From contig NC_019673.1 of the NCBI RefSeq assembly GCF_000328705.1, positions 6,955,001-7,019,000 of the forward strand: 64,000 bases of DNA, in the 5' to 3' direction. Made by a program: the position numbers and the translations under genes. The notes under the pieces were generated by a model. It was not told where the DNA came from. It searched no databases and worked only from the letters and a program-made list of their open reading frames with translations. This DNA is from Saccharothrix espanaensis DSM 44229 (lineage in GTDB: Bacteria; Actinomycetota; Actinomycetes; Mycobacteriales; Pseudonocardiaceae). Numbering within the stretch: position 1 is the first letter of the stretch; every line of letters begins with the position of its first letter. This document shows positions 38,022 through 48,939 of the stretch, piece after piece.

Positions 38022-38170
38022 CCACTGTGGTCACTCTCCAAACCTGATCCGACCGAAGTTGGTCCGAAAGTCACCCGAAATTACCCCGAATGCCCGCGTA
38101 AGGCTCACCGAGAGTGCGCGTCACCCGGTTGAAGCCGCGGTGGGCGCCGTGGCGGGGGTGGAGGTGCGTG

Positions 38171-38758
38171 GTGTTCGCGGACGGTCGGACGGTTCCGTTA
38201 AAAGAGTCGGTGTCCCCCGAGGTCGTGACGCAAGCGGTGGGTGGCGTGCGGGACGCCGTGGAGCGGTTGCTCAAGGCGGTCCGGCCGGTCGTCCTGCGCT
38301 ACTGCCGCGCGCGGCTGGGCGGGTCGCTGATCTCGCCCGACGACGTCGCCCAGGAGGTGTGCATGGCCGTGCTGCAAGCGCTCCCCCGCTACCGCGACCA
38401 GGGCAGGCCGTTCCTGGCGTTCGTCTACGGGATCGCCGCCCACAAGGTGGCCGACGCCCACCGGTACGGCGCGCGCAACCGGATCGACCCGGTGGCCGAC
38501 GTGCCGGACGGCCCGGTCACCGAAGCTGGGCCGGAGCTGATCCTGCTGCGCGGCGAGTTGTCGGAGGAGATGTCGCGGCTGCTCGACGTCCTGCCGCCCA
38601 AGCAGCGCGAGATCCTGCTGCTGCGGGTCGTGGTGGGGCTGTCGGCGGAGGAGACGGCGGAGGCCGTGGAGTCGACTCCGGGCGCGGTGCGCGTCGCCCA
38701 GCACCGCGCCCTCACCCGCTTGCGCAAGGTGATCACGGAGCACCTGGTGACCCACTAG
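38171..38758 (+). CDS. ECF sigma factor (SigD/ShbA-like)
   Basis: 195 residues with both sigma regions: region 2 contains ISPDDVAQEVCMAVLQALPRY and GRPFLAFVYGIAAHKVAD, region 4 contains LPPKQREILLLRVVVGLSAEETAEA. The pattern resembles M. tuberculosis SigD and Streptomyces ShbA, the latter activating the principal sigma gene. No anti-sigma factor is evident next to it. Several GTG codons are available; 38171 was chosen for a GGAGG site 6 nt upstream. Convergent with ctaB. Confidence 0.88.
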   Translation: MFADGRTVPLKESVSPEVVTQAVGGVRDAVERLLKAVRPVVLRYCRARLGGSLISPDDVAQEVCMAVLQALPRYRDQGRPFLAFVYGIAAHKVADAHRYGARNRIDPVADVPDGPVTEAGPELILLRGELSEEMSRLLDVLPPKQREILLLRVVVGLSAEETAEAVESTPGAVRVAQHRALTRLRKVITEHLVTH

Positions 38759-38802
38759 ACCATTTTCGGCCCGATCCTCGGATGAGGGAGGCACGCGGTG
38801 AC

Positions 38803-38832
38803 CGACGCGTTCGATCCCGATCGAACGCGTCG
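38803..38832. terminator. Perfect 30-bp palindrome between sigma factor and ctaB
   Basis: CGACGCGTTCGATC (38803-38816) and its exact reverse complement GATCGAACGCGTCG (38819-38832) are separated by CC. The location between convergent genes suggests a bidirectional terminator; the lack of a real loop also allows an operator or protein-binding palindrome. No T-run follows. Confidence 0.5.
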
Positions 38833-38930
38833 ACTTCGAGTTCGCCTCGTGCCGATGAGGGACGCCGAGGTCACCACGGCAACGCTGCCCGCGGCATCAC
38901 GGCCGAGGCGCAGGAGCCTGCTGGAAAGCC

Positions 38931-39854
38931 CTAGAAGGGCCAGCCGAGCACGGGCAGGCCCACGACGGCGTCCACGGCCAGGCCGCAGAACACGAACATC
39001 AGGTACAGGTTCGACATGTGGAAGAACTTCATCGTGTTGGTCGACCCGCCGCGCCTGACGACACCGTGCAGCCGGTGCGCGAACACGGCGAACCAGATGC
39101 CCGACAGGGCCGCGATCGACACGTAGATCCACGACGTCACGGGGGCCAGCAGCAGCGTGCACACCACGGTGATCCACGAGTAGATCACGATCTGCCGCGT
39201 CACCTGCTGCGCCGTCGCCACCACCGGCAGCATCGGCACGCCCGCCCGCGCGTAGTCCTCCTTGAACTTCATCGCCAGCGCCCACGTGTGCGGCGGCGTC
39301 CAGAAGAAGATCACGCCGAACATCACCAGGGCCGGCCACGCGACCGTGCCGGTCACCGAGGACCACCCGATGATCACCGGCATGCAGCCGGCCATCCCGC
39401 CCCAGATGATGTTCTGCGACGTGCGCCGCTTGAGCACCAGCGTGTAGACGAAGATGTAGAACAGGATCGTGGCCACCGCGAACACGGCCGAGATCAGGTT
39501 CGTGGTCAACCACAGGAACGCGAACGACACCACGCCCAGCACCACGCCGAAGATCAGCGCGTTGCGGGGTGGGATCGTGTTCTGCGCGAGCGGACGGGCC
39601 CCGGTGCGCTTCATCACCGAATCGATGTCGGCGTCCACGTAGCAGTTCAGCGCGTTCGCCGAGCCCGCCGCGAGGGTGCCGCCGGCGAGCGTGCAGGCGA
39701 TCAGCCACAGCGGCGGGAGGCCGCGCGCGGCCAGCAGCATCGCCGGGATGGTGGTGATCAGCAGCAGTTCGATCACGCGCGGCTTGGTGAGGGCCACGTA
39801 CGCGCCGACGACCTGTCGGGGCGATCGCGCCGGTAGCTCGCTGACGGCACTCAT
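38931..39854 (-). CDS. ctaB: Protoheme IX farnesyltransferase CtaB
   Basis: 307 residues with nine hydrophobic helices, a UbiA-family prenyltransferase. The first Asp-rich site reads [20 protein letters not shown] and the second loop [21 protein letters not shown], both diagnostic of heme O synthases. It adds the farnesyl tail to heme B, giving the substrate for CtaA. The ATG has an AAGGAG site. It is divergent from tkt, as in mycobacteria. Confidence 0.96.
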   Translation of the reverse strand: MSAVSELPARSPRQVVGAYVALTKPRVIELLLITTIPAMLLAARGLPPLWLIACTLAGGTLAAGSANALNCYVDADIDSVMKRTGARPLAQNTIPPRNALIFGVVLGVVSFAFLWLTTNLISAVFAVATILFYIFVYTLVLKRRTSQNIIWGGMAGCMPVIIGWSSVTGTVAWPALVMFGVIFFWTPPHTWALAMKFKEDYARAGVPMLPVVATAQQVTRQIVIYSWITVVCTLLLAPVTSWIYVSIAALSGIWFAVFAHRLHGVVRRGGSTNTMKFFHMSNLYLMFVFCGLAVDAVVGLPVLGWPF

Positions 39855-40138
39855 CGCACTCCTTGGTCAGGTCTCGGGGATGCGCAGATCGTAACTCCGG
39901 GTGGAAAACGCAGCCCGTTCGGGTACGCCTGAACGTGAGGCAACACCGGTTCTGAACGCACCCGACGACCTGTTCGCATGACCTGTGCGTACACCCACAG
40001 AGTGTTCACGGCACGAGGGTCCGACCAGCCGACTAGGCTGGCCGCGGACGAGGGAAAACCGCGGATCGGGCCTGACGGGATCGATTGAGAACGCCCGTCG
40101 ACCACCTGCCGCCTACGTGAGACTGGAGCTGGAAGTCC
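39855..40138. promoter_or_regulatory. Divergent ctaB/tkt intergenic region
   Basis: A TAGGCT hexamer at 40034-40039 could be the -10 of the tkt operon, leaving a leader of about 90 nt; no good -35 is seen. TACGAT on the minus strand near 39892 could be a -10 for ctaB. No riboswitch-like structure was recognised. Confidence 0.35.
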
Positions 40139-42232
<2,094 letters not shown>

Positions 42233-42267
42233 ACCCGCCGCGCGCGACACAAAGGGGAGATGACGAG

Positions 42268-43380
42268 ATGACTACCGACAACCTGGGCGCGCTGAGCGAC
42301 GCCGGCGTGTCGATCTGGCTGGACGACCTGTCCCGCGAGCGGCTCAACACCGGCAACCTCGCCGACCTGATCGCCCACCAGCACGTGGTGGGCGTGACCA
42401 CCAACCCGACGATCTTCGCGAGCGCGCTGGCCAAGGGCGCGGCCTACGACCAGCAGGTGCGCGAGCTCGTGGCGCGCGGCGCGGACACCGACGCCGCCGT
42501 CCGCGAGATCACCACGTCGGACGTGCGCCACGCGTGCGACCTGTTCCGCTCGCTCTACGAGTCGACCGACGGCGTGGACGGCCGGGTGTCGATCGAGGTC
42601 GACCCGCGGCTGGCCAACGACACCGAGGCGACCATCGCCGAGGCGCTGGACCTGGCCAAGGCGGTGGACCGGCCGAACCTGCTGGTCAAGATCCCGGCCA
42701 CGGTCGAGGGCCTGCCCGCGATCACCAAGGTGCTCGCCGAGGGCATCAGCGTGAACGTGACGCTGATCTTCTCCACCGCCCGCTACCGGGACGTGATGGA
42801 GGCGTTCGTCGCGGGCCTGGAGCAGGCCAAGGCGAACGGCCACGACCTGCGCGGCATCCACTCGGTGGCGTCGTTCTTCGTGTCCCGGGTGGACAGTGAG
42901 ATCGACAAGCGGCTGGAGGCGCTGGACACCCCGCGCGCCCAGGAGCTGCGCGGCCAGGCCGCCATCGCCAACGCGCGGCTGGCCTACGCGGCGTTCGAGG
43001 AGACCTTCCGCGGCGAGCGCTGGGAGGCGCTGGCCGCCGACGGCGCGCGTCCGCAGCGCCCGCTGTGGGCGTCGACCGGCGTGAAGGACCCCGCGTATTC
43101 CGACACCCGGTACGTGGACGAGCTGGTCGTGGCCGGCACGGTCAACACGATGCCGGAGAAGACCCTGCACGCGGTCGCCGACCACGGCAAGATCACGGGT
43201 GACACCGTGACCGGGCGGGCCGCGCAGGCGCAGGAGGTCTTCGACGGGCTGAGCGAGGTCGGCATCGACCTCGACGACGTGTTCGTCGTCCTGGAGACCG
43301 AGGGCGTGGACAAGTTCGAGAAGTCCTGGGCGGAACTGCTCGACACGGTGACCGGCCAACTGAACCAGGCTAAGGACTGA
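42268..43380 (+). CDS. tal: Transaldolase
   Basis: 370 residues, the long actinobacterial transaldolase type. The N-terminal signature [13 protein letters not shown] and the Schiff-base lysine in [13 protein letters not shown] are present. It transfers a three-carbon dihydroxyacetone unit between sugar phosphates. The ATG at 42268 has AAAGGGGAG upstream, whereas the longer frame runs antiparallel to nothing sensible inside tkt. pgi begins 5 nt after its stop. Confidence 0.96.
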   Translation: MTTDNLGALSDAGVSIWLDDLSRERLNTGNLADLIAHQHVVGVTTNPTIFASALAKGAAYDQQVRELVARGADTDAAVREITTSDVRHACDLFRSLYESTDGVDGRVSIEVDPRLANDTEATIAEALDLAKAVDRPNLLVKIPATVEGLPAITKVLAEGISVNVTLIFSTARYRDVMEAFVAGLEQAKANGHDLRGIHSVASFFVSRVDSEIDKRLEALDTPRAQELRGQAAIANARLAYAAFEETFRGERWEALAADGARPQRPLWASTGVKDPAYSDTRYVDELVVAGTVNTMPEKTLHAVADHGKITGDTVTGRAAQAQEVFDGLSEVGIDLDDVFVVLETEGVDKFEKSWAELLDTVTGQLNQAKD

Positions 43381-43385
43381 AACAC

Positions 43386-45002
43386 ATGACCGAGGTGGTC
43401 TCCGTGGAGATCGTCCGCTCGCCGAACGAGGACCAGGTCGCGCTCGTCGTGGCCGACCTGGTCCGTGACCGGGTGGCGAGCCGGCTCACCGCCGGCGACG
43501 CGACCCTGTGGGGTCCGGCGGCGCAACCCGAGGCGTCCATCCGGCTCGCCTGGACCGCGCTGCACGAGACATCGCGCCCGCTGGTCGCCGAGATCGAGGC
43601 GCTGCGCGCGGAACTGCTCGCCGAGGGCGTGGACCGGGTGGTGCTCGCGGGCATGGGCGGCTCGTCGCTCGCGCCCGAGGTGATCACCGGCACGGCCGGC
43701 GTGCCGCTGGTGGTGCTGGACACCACCGACCCCGGCCAGGTGGCCGACGCGCTGGCCGGCGACCTGACCCGCACCGTGCTGGTGGTGTCGTCCAAGTCGG
43801 GCGGCACCGTGGAGACCGACAGCCACCGGCGGATCTTCGAGGCCGCGTTCGCCGCCGAGGGCGTGGACGCGGCGTCCCGGATCGTCGTGGTGACCGACCC
43901 GGGCTCGCCGCTGGAAACGGCGTCGCGGGAGGCGGGCTACCGCAAGGTGTTCCTGGCCGACCCGAACGTGGGCGGCCGGTACTCGGCGCTGACCGCGTTC
44001 GGCCTGGTGCCCTCCGGGCTGGCGGGCGCCGACGTGGCGGGCCTGCTCGACGACGCCGCGGCCGTCGTGCCGCTGGTCTCGGCGGACTCGCCGGACAACC
44101 CGGCCGTGGTGCTCGCGGCGACCTTCGCCGTGGCGCACGCGCACGGCGCGGAGAAGATCGTGTTCGCCGACACCGGGTCGGGGATCAAGGGCCTGGGCGA
44201 CTGGGCCGAGCAGCTGATCGCCGAGTCCACCGGCAAGGACGGCACCGGCCTGCTGCCGGTGGTCGTGGAGGGTCCCGGCGCGCCCGGTTTCGTGGACGCC
44301 CGCTCGGACGCCACGACCGTCGCGATCGGACCGGCCACCGGCTCCTCGTCGGTCGCCGTCGAGGGCTCGCTCGGCGCCCAGTTCCTGGTGTGGGAGTACG
44401 CGACCGCGCTGGTGGGCCGGGTGCTCGACATCAACCCGTTCGACCAGCCCGACGTGGAGGCCGCGAAGACGGCCGCGCGGTCCCTCCTGGACGCGCCGAC
44501 CGCGTCGGTGGCGGCACCGGCCTTCGTGGACGGTCCGATCGAGGTGCACGCGAGCGGGGGCTGGCTGCCGGCGGACGTGAAGACCGTCGCCGACGCGCTC
44601 AAGCTGCTCGTCGCCGCCGCGCCGGACCACGGCTACCTGTCCGTGCAGGCGTACCTGGACCGGCTGGACGACGCGTCGTTCGCGCTGGTCCGGCCGGAGC
44701 TCGCGCAGCGCTCGCACCTGCAGACCACGTTCGGCTGGGGCCCGCGGTTCCTGCACTCCACCGGGCAGTACCACAAGGGCGGGCACCAGAACGGGGTGTT
44801 CCTCCAGATCACCGGGGCGTCCGAGACGTCCCTGGACGTGCCGGGCCGGCCGTACGACCTGGGCACGTTGCAGACGGCGCAGGCGCTGGGCGACGGCCAG
44901 GTGCTGGCCGAGCGCGGTCGTCCGGTGCTGCGACTGCACCTCACCGACCGCGTCGCCGGGCTCGCGCAGCTCGTCGAGGCCATCCAGGAGGACGGTTCGT
45001 GA
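43386..45002 (+). CDS. pgi: Glucose-6-phosphate isomerase
   Basis: 538 residues with two SIS sugar-isomerase domains. The phosphate-binding loop VVSSKSGGTVETDSH and an N-terminal GMGGSSLAPEV glycine-rich loop are clear. It interconverts glucose-6-phosphate and fructose-6-phosphate. This divergent SIS type is found inside the pentose phosphate operon of many actinomycetes. Placement between tal and zwf ties fructose-6-phosphate recycling to NADPH production. Confidence 0.9.
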   Translation: MTEVVSVEIVRSPNEDQVALVVADLVRDRVASRLTAGDATLWGPAAQPEASIRLAWTALHETSRPLVAEIEALRAELLAEGVDRVVLAGMGGSSLAPEVITGTAGVPLVVLDTTDPGQVADALAGDLTRTVLVVSSKSGGTVETDSHRRIFEAAFAAEGVDAASRIVVVTDPGSPLETASREAGYRKVFLADPNVGGRYSALTAFGLVPSGLAGADVAGLLDDAAAVVPLVSADSPDNPAVVLAATFAVAHAHGAEKIVFADTGSGIKGLGDWAEQLIAESTGKDGTGLLPVVVEGPGAPGFVDARSDATTVAIGPATGSSSVAVEGSLGAQFLVWEYATALVGRVLDINPFDQPDVEAAKTAARSLLDAPTASVAAPAFVDGPIEVHASGGWLPADVKTVADALKLLVAAAPDHGYLSVQAYLDRLDDASFALVRPELAQRSHLQTTFGWGPRFLHSTGQYHKGGHQNGVFLQITGASETSLDVPGRPYDLGTLQTAQALGDGQVLAERGRPVLRLHLTDRVAGLAQLVEAIQEDGS

Positions 45003-45075
45003 TCGCGCTCGCGAGATCACCATTCAGCGCAGCACCGCTCGGTCACCTGTCCGACGAGCGCAGCGAGGAGGGCCG

Positions 45076-46617
45076 ATGACCGCGCCGACCAAGCGCAACC
45101 CGCTGCGCGATCCGCGGGACAAGCGGCTGCCGCGGATCGCCGGGCCCTGTGGCCTGGTGATCTTCGGCGTGACCGGTGACCTGTCGCGCAAGAAGCTCAT
45201 GCCCGCCATCTACGACCTGGCCAACCGGGGGCTGCTGCCGCCGGGCTTCGCGCTCGTCGGCTTCGCCCGGCGGGACTGGGCCGACCAGGACTTCATGCAG
45301 GTCGTGCACGAGGCGGTCAAGCAGCACGCCCGCACGCCGTTCCGGCAGGAGGTCTGGGACCAGCTCGCCGAGGGCATCCGGTTCGTGCAGGGCACGTTCG
45401 ACGACGACGCCGCGTTCGACTCGCTGGCCGAGACCATCGCCGACCTCGACCGCGAGCGCGGCACCGGCGGCAACCACGCGTTCTACCTCTCGGTACCGCC
45501 CAGCGCGTTCACCACGGTGGTCAACCAGCTCAAGCGCTCCGGCCTGGCCACGCCGCCCAAGGACAGCCCCGGCCAGTGGCGGCGGGTGGTCATCGAGAAG
45601 CCGTTCGGGCACGACCTGCCCAGCGCCAAGCACCTGAACAAGATCGTCAACGACGTCTTCCCCGAGGAGTCGGTGTTCCGCATCGACCACTACCTCGGCA
45701 AGGAGACGGTGCAGAACATCATGGCCCTGCGCTTCGCCAACCAGCTCTACGAACCCATCTGGAACGCCAACTACGTCGACCACGTGCAGATCACCATGGC
45801 CGAGGACATCGGGCTGGGCGGTCGCGCGGGCTACTACGACGGCATCGGCGCGGCGCGTGACGTGATCCAGAACCACCTGCTGCAACTGCTCGCGCTGACC
45901 GCGATGGAGGAGCCGGTGTCGTTCAAGCCGGCCGACCTGCGGGCGGAGAAGGTCAAGGTGCTGTCCGCGACCAAGCCGGTGGGCCCGTTCGCCGAGACCA
46001 CCGCGCGCGGCCAGTACACCGGCGGCTGGCAGGGCGGCCAGAAGGTGCCCGGCCTGCTGGAGGAGGGCGGTTTCGCCGGCGACTCCACCACCGAGACCTA
46101 CGCCGCGATCACCTGCGAGATCAACACCCGGCGGTGGGCGGGCGTCCCGTTCTACCTGCGCACCGGCAAGCGGCTGGGCCGCCGGGTCACCGAGGTGGCC
46201 GTGGTGTTCAAGCGCGCGCCGCACCTGCCGTTCGACGACACCGCGACCGAGGAGCTGGGGCAGAACGCCCTGGTGGTGCGCGTGCAGCCGGACGAGGGCG
46301 TGACCATGCGGTTCGGCTCCAAGGTGCCCGGCAACACCATGGAGGTCCGGGACGTCACGATGGACTTCGGCTACGGCCACGCGTTCACCGAGTCCTCCCC
46401 CGAGGCCTACGAGCGGCTGCTGCTCGACGTGCTGCTCGGCGAGCCGTCGCTGTTCCCGAAGAACGACGAGGTCGAGCTGTCCTGGGAGATCCTCGACCCG
46501 GTGCTCGACCACTGGGCCGCCACCGGGGCTCCGGAGAAGTACAAGGCGGGCACCTGGGGTCCGGCGTCCGCGGACGAGATGCTCGACCGCACCGGCAGGC
46601 ACTGGAGGCGCCCGTGA
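45076..46617 (+). CDS. zwf: Glucose-6-phosphate 1-dehydrogenase
   Basis: 513 residues. The NADP loop is IFGVTGDLSRKKLMPA, and the substrate site RIDHYLGKETVQN contains the catalytic His and Lys. It makes 6-phosphogluconolactone and NADPH, the first oxidative step. The ATG has a GAGGAGGGCC site. A 73-nt spacer separates it from pgi and its stop overlaps opcA as GTGA. Confidence 0.97.
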   Translation: MTAPTKRNPLRDPRDKRLPRIAGPCGLVIFGVTGDLSRKKLMPAIYDLANRGLLPPGFALVGFARRDWADQDFMQVVHEAVKQHARTPFRQEVWDQLAEGIRFVQGTFDDDAAFDSLAETIADLDRERGTGGNHAFYLSVPPSAFTTVVNQLKRSGLATPPKDSPGQWRRVVIEKPFGHDLPSAKHLNKIVNDVFPEESVFRIDHYLGKETVQNIMALRFANQLYEPIWNANYVDHVQITMAEDIGLGGRAGYYDGIGAARDVIQNHLLQLLALTAMEEPVSFKPADLRAEKVKVLSATKPVGPFAETTARGQYTGGWQGGQKVPGLLEEGGFAGDSTTETYAAITCEINTRRWAGVPFYLRTGKRLGRRVTEVAVVFKRAPHLPFDDTATEELGQNALVVRVQPDEGVTMRFGSKVPGNTMEVRDVTMDFGYGHAFTESSPEAYERLLLDVLLGEPSLFPKNDEVELSWEILDPVLDHWAATGAPEKYKAGTWGPASADEMLDRTGRHWRRP

Positions 46618-47792
46618 TCATCGACCTGCCCTCGACCACCACGTCACAGGTCAACAGCAAGCTCGTGCAGCTGCGCGAGGAGGGCGGCGCGGTCACCCTC
46701 GGCCGGGTGCTGACCCTGGTCATCGTCACCGACGACGGGGCGAAGACCGAGGACGCCGTGGACGCGGCCAACGACGCCAGCCGCGAGCACCCGTGCCGGG
46801 TGATCGTGGTCGCGCGCGGTGCGCGCAAGGCCGCGCCCCGGCTCGACGCCCAGATCCGGGTCGGCGGCGACGCGGGCGCGTCCGAGGTGATCGTGCTGCG
46901 GCTGTACGGGGAACTGGCCAACGAAGGCGCGTCGTGCGTCGTGCCGCTGCTGCTGCCGGACACCCCGGTGGTGGCGTGGTGGCCGCACGAGGCCCCGGCG
47001 GTGCCGGCCAAGGACCCGATCGGTCAGCTCGCGCAGCGCCGGATCACCGACGCGGCGGCCGAGAAGAACCCGATCAAGGCCCTCGACCAGCGCAAGTCCG
47101 GCTACACGCCGGGCGACACGGACCTGGCGTGGACCCGGTTGACGCTGTGGCGGGCGATGCTCGCCTCCGCGCTCGACCTGCCGCCGTTCGACCGGGTCAC
47201 CGAGGCGGAGGTGAGCGGCGAGGCCGACTCGCCGTCGACGGACCTGCTGGCCGCGTGGCTGGCGGGTGCGCTCAAGGCCCCGGTGAAGCGGTCCAAGGCG
47301 GCGCGCGGCGTCGGCATCGTGGACGTGAAGCTGGCCCGCAAGTCCGGGGTGGTGGAGTTGCTCCGGCCGGACGGCAAGGTCGGCACGCTCACCCAGCCCG
47401 GCCAGCCGCAGCGGCGGGTGGCGCTGCAGCGCCGCGAGATCCGCGACTGCCTGGCCGAGGAACTGCGCCGGCTGGACCCGGACGAGGTGTACGAGTCGGC
47501 GCTGCGATCGCTGGGCAAGGTCGTGCGCGGCCGGACCCCGGTGAAGACCTCCGCCGCCCGCAAGCCCGCCGCCACCAAGCCCGTTGCCGACAAGCCCACC
47601 GTCGACAAGCCCGTTGCCGACAAGCCCACGGAGTCGCCCAACGGCGAGGCCCCCGCGGCCAAGGCCCCCGCGAAAGCCACCGCCCCGGCGAAGACCGCCG
47701 CTCCGGTCAAGGCCACGGCGAAGGCCGCTGCGAAGACGGCCGCGAAGACGGCTGCGAAAGCCCCGGCCAAGGCCGCCAAGGCGAAGGCATGA
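46614..47792 (+). CDS. opcA: OpcA, G6PDH assembly protein, with basic Lys/Ala tail
   Basis: 392 residues. Residues 1-300 are the OpcA core (MIIDLPSTTTSQVNSKL-type start, WWPHEAPAVPAKDPIGQLA in the middle), which activates glucose-6-phosphate dehydrogenase in actinobacteria and cyanobacteria. Usual length is about 300-340, so the last 75 residues are extra. They contain repeated KPVADKPT units and then a run of AKTAAK/APAK repeats like the tail of histone H1-like proteins, basic and disordered. Overlaps zwf by 4 nt and pgl by 4 nt. Confidence 0.92.
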   Translation: MIIDLPSTTTSQVNSKLVQLREEGGAVTLGRVLTLVIVTDDGAKTEDAVDAANDASREHPCRVIVVARGARKAAPRLDAQIRVGGDAGASEVIVLRLYGELANEGASCVVPLLLPDTPVVAWWPHEAPAVPAKDPIGQLAQRRITDAAAEKNPIKALDQRKSGYTPGDTDLAWTRLTLWRAMLASALDLPPFDRVTEAEVSGEADSPSTDLLAAWLAGALKAPVKRSKAARGVGIVDVKLARKSGVVELLRPDGKVGTLTQPGQPQRRVALQRREIRDCLAEELRRLDPDEVYESALRSLGKVVRGRTPVKTSAARKPAATKPVADKPTVDKPVADKPTESPNGEAPAAKAPAKATAPAKTAAPVKATAKAAAKTAAKTAAKAPAKAAKAKA

Positions 47793-48532
47793 CCGCCCCC
47801 GAGGTGGTGGTGCACCGTGACGGCGTCCTGCTGGCCGCCGTCACGGCCGCCCGCCTGGTCACCGCGCTGGTCGACGCCCAGGCCGCCCGAGGCACCGCGT
47901 CGCTGGTGCTGACCGGCGGCCGGACCGGCGCGGCGGTGCTGGAGCAGGTCCGCGACAGCCCGGCGCGCGACGCCGTGGACTGGTCGCGGGTCGACCTGTA
48001 CTGGGGCGACGAGCGCTTCCTGCCCGCCGGCCACCCGGACCGCAACGAGACCCAGTCCCGCGCGGCCCTGCTGGACCACGTGCCGGTGGACCCGGAGCGG
48101 GTGCACGCGGTGGAGCCGTCCGACGGCCGGTTCGGCGACGACCCGGACGCGGCGGCGGCGGCGTACGCCGAGGTGCTCACGGCGCGGGGCAGCGTGCCGG
48201 CGTTCGACGTGCTGCTGCTCGGCGTCGGCGAAGAGGGCCACGTGGCGTCGCTGTTCCCGGAGTCGCCGGCGGTGCACGAGCACGACCGGACCGTCGTCGC
48301 GGTCCGCGACTGCCCCAAACCGCCGCCGACCAGGGTCAGCCTCACCCTCCCGGCGATCCGCCACGCCCGCGAGGTGTGGCTGATGACCACCGGCGAAGCC
48401 AAGGCCGACGCGGTCGCGGCGGCCCTGGTGGCCGCGAACGAGGTCGACATCCCGGCCGCCGGCGCGACCGGCCTGAGCCGCACCCTGTGGCTCCTCGACA
48501 CGGCCGCCGCGAACAAGTTGCCACCGGCCTGA
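47789..48532 (+). CDS. pgl: 6-phosphogluconolactonase
   Basis: 247 residues, NagB/DevB fold. The SLVLTGGRTGAAVLEQV and DLYWGDERFLPAGHPDRN motifs are typical, and GVGEEGHVASLFP carries the substrate-binding His. It hydrolyses 6-phosphogluconolactone, directly following zwf in the pathway. The ATG overlaps the opcA stop as ATGA. It is the last gene of the operon, followed by a strong hairpin. Confidence 0.95.
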   Translation: MTAPEVVVHRDGVLLAAVTAARLVTALVDAQAARGTASLVLTGGRTGAAVLEQVRDSPARDAVDWSRVDLYWGDERFLPAGHPDRNETQSRAALLDHVPVDPERVHAVEPSDGRFGDDPDAAAAAYAEVLTARGSVPAFDVLLLGVGEEGHVASLFPESPAVHEHDRTVVAVRDCPKPPPTRVSLTLPAIRHAREVWLMTTGEAKADAVAAALVAANEVDIPAAGATGLSRTLWLLDTAAANKLPPA

Positions 48533-48550
48533 CCGACCCGCGGACGCAAC

Positions 48551-48585
48551 GCCGGCGGTGGTGACCACTGGTCGCCACCGCCGGC
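48551..48585 (+). terminator. Long hairpin ending the pentose phosphate operon
   Basis: A 35-nt near-perfect palindrome centred on 48568 has 17-base arms with one G-U pair, starting GCCGGCGGTGG and ending CCACCGCCGGC. It begins 19 nt past the pgl stop. Confidence 0.75.
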
Positions 48586-48787
48586 ACCATCTCCCCTGGT
48601 CAGGGCCAACCCGCAGCAGGCGAGGATTCACGTCGCACGCCCGTGCGGGCACGCCCCGGGACTTCGTGAGGCGCCGATCCGCAGTACTTCCCGACGCTCC
48701 CCGACGACGAGGGGGCTCGACCACCTGAAGTCGATCACGGTGCGGTTCTCCGGCTGGTCCCGATCCGGGTCGACCCCGCTGTCGTCC

Positions 48788-48803
48788 GGTGATCCACATC
48801 ACC
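48788..48803. promoter_or_regulatory. Crp-like palindrome GTGA-N6-TCAC
   Basis: GGTGAT-CCAC-ATCACC is a perfect inverted repeat containing GTGA-N6-TCAC, the core of Crp-family sites. It lies about 150 nt before the histidine kinase start. Confidence 0.45.
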
Positions 48804-48820
48804 CGTCAGGCGTCCGGATG

Positions 48821-48836
48821 TCGAACATGCGTTCGC
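48821..48836. promoter_or_regulatory. LexA/SOS-box-like palindrome
   Basis: TCGAAC-ATGC-GTTCGC matches the Gram-positive/actinobacterial SOS box TCGAAC-N4-GTTCGA at all but the last base. It lies 17 nt after the Crp-like palindrome and about 100 nt before the histidine kinase gene. Confidence 0.45.
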
Positions 48837-48939
48837 GGTCGCAATTTTGTGCTGGCCCGCACGTCCCTTTCGGGTAATCGTTGCATCTCGTTGGGTGAGG
48901 TGGGGCTCGGCGGGCACTTTCGGGGGCGAGAGGGCGGTC

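Noticed and set aside
38798-39058. Short plus-strand frame after the sigma factor with a plausible ribosome site
   Set aside because: Considered as an anti-sigma gene, but its first codons are the palindrome and its end is antisense to ctaB, with no TM segment or zinc motif.
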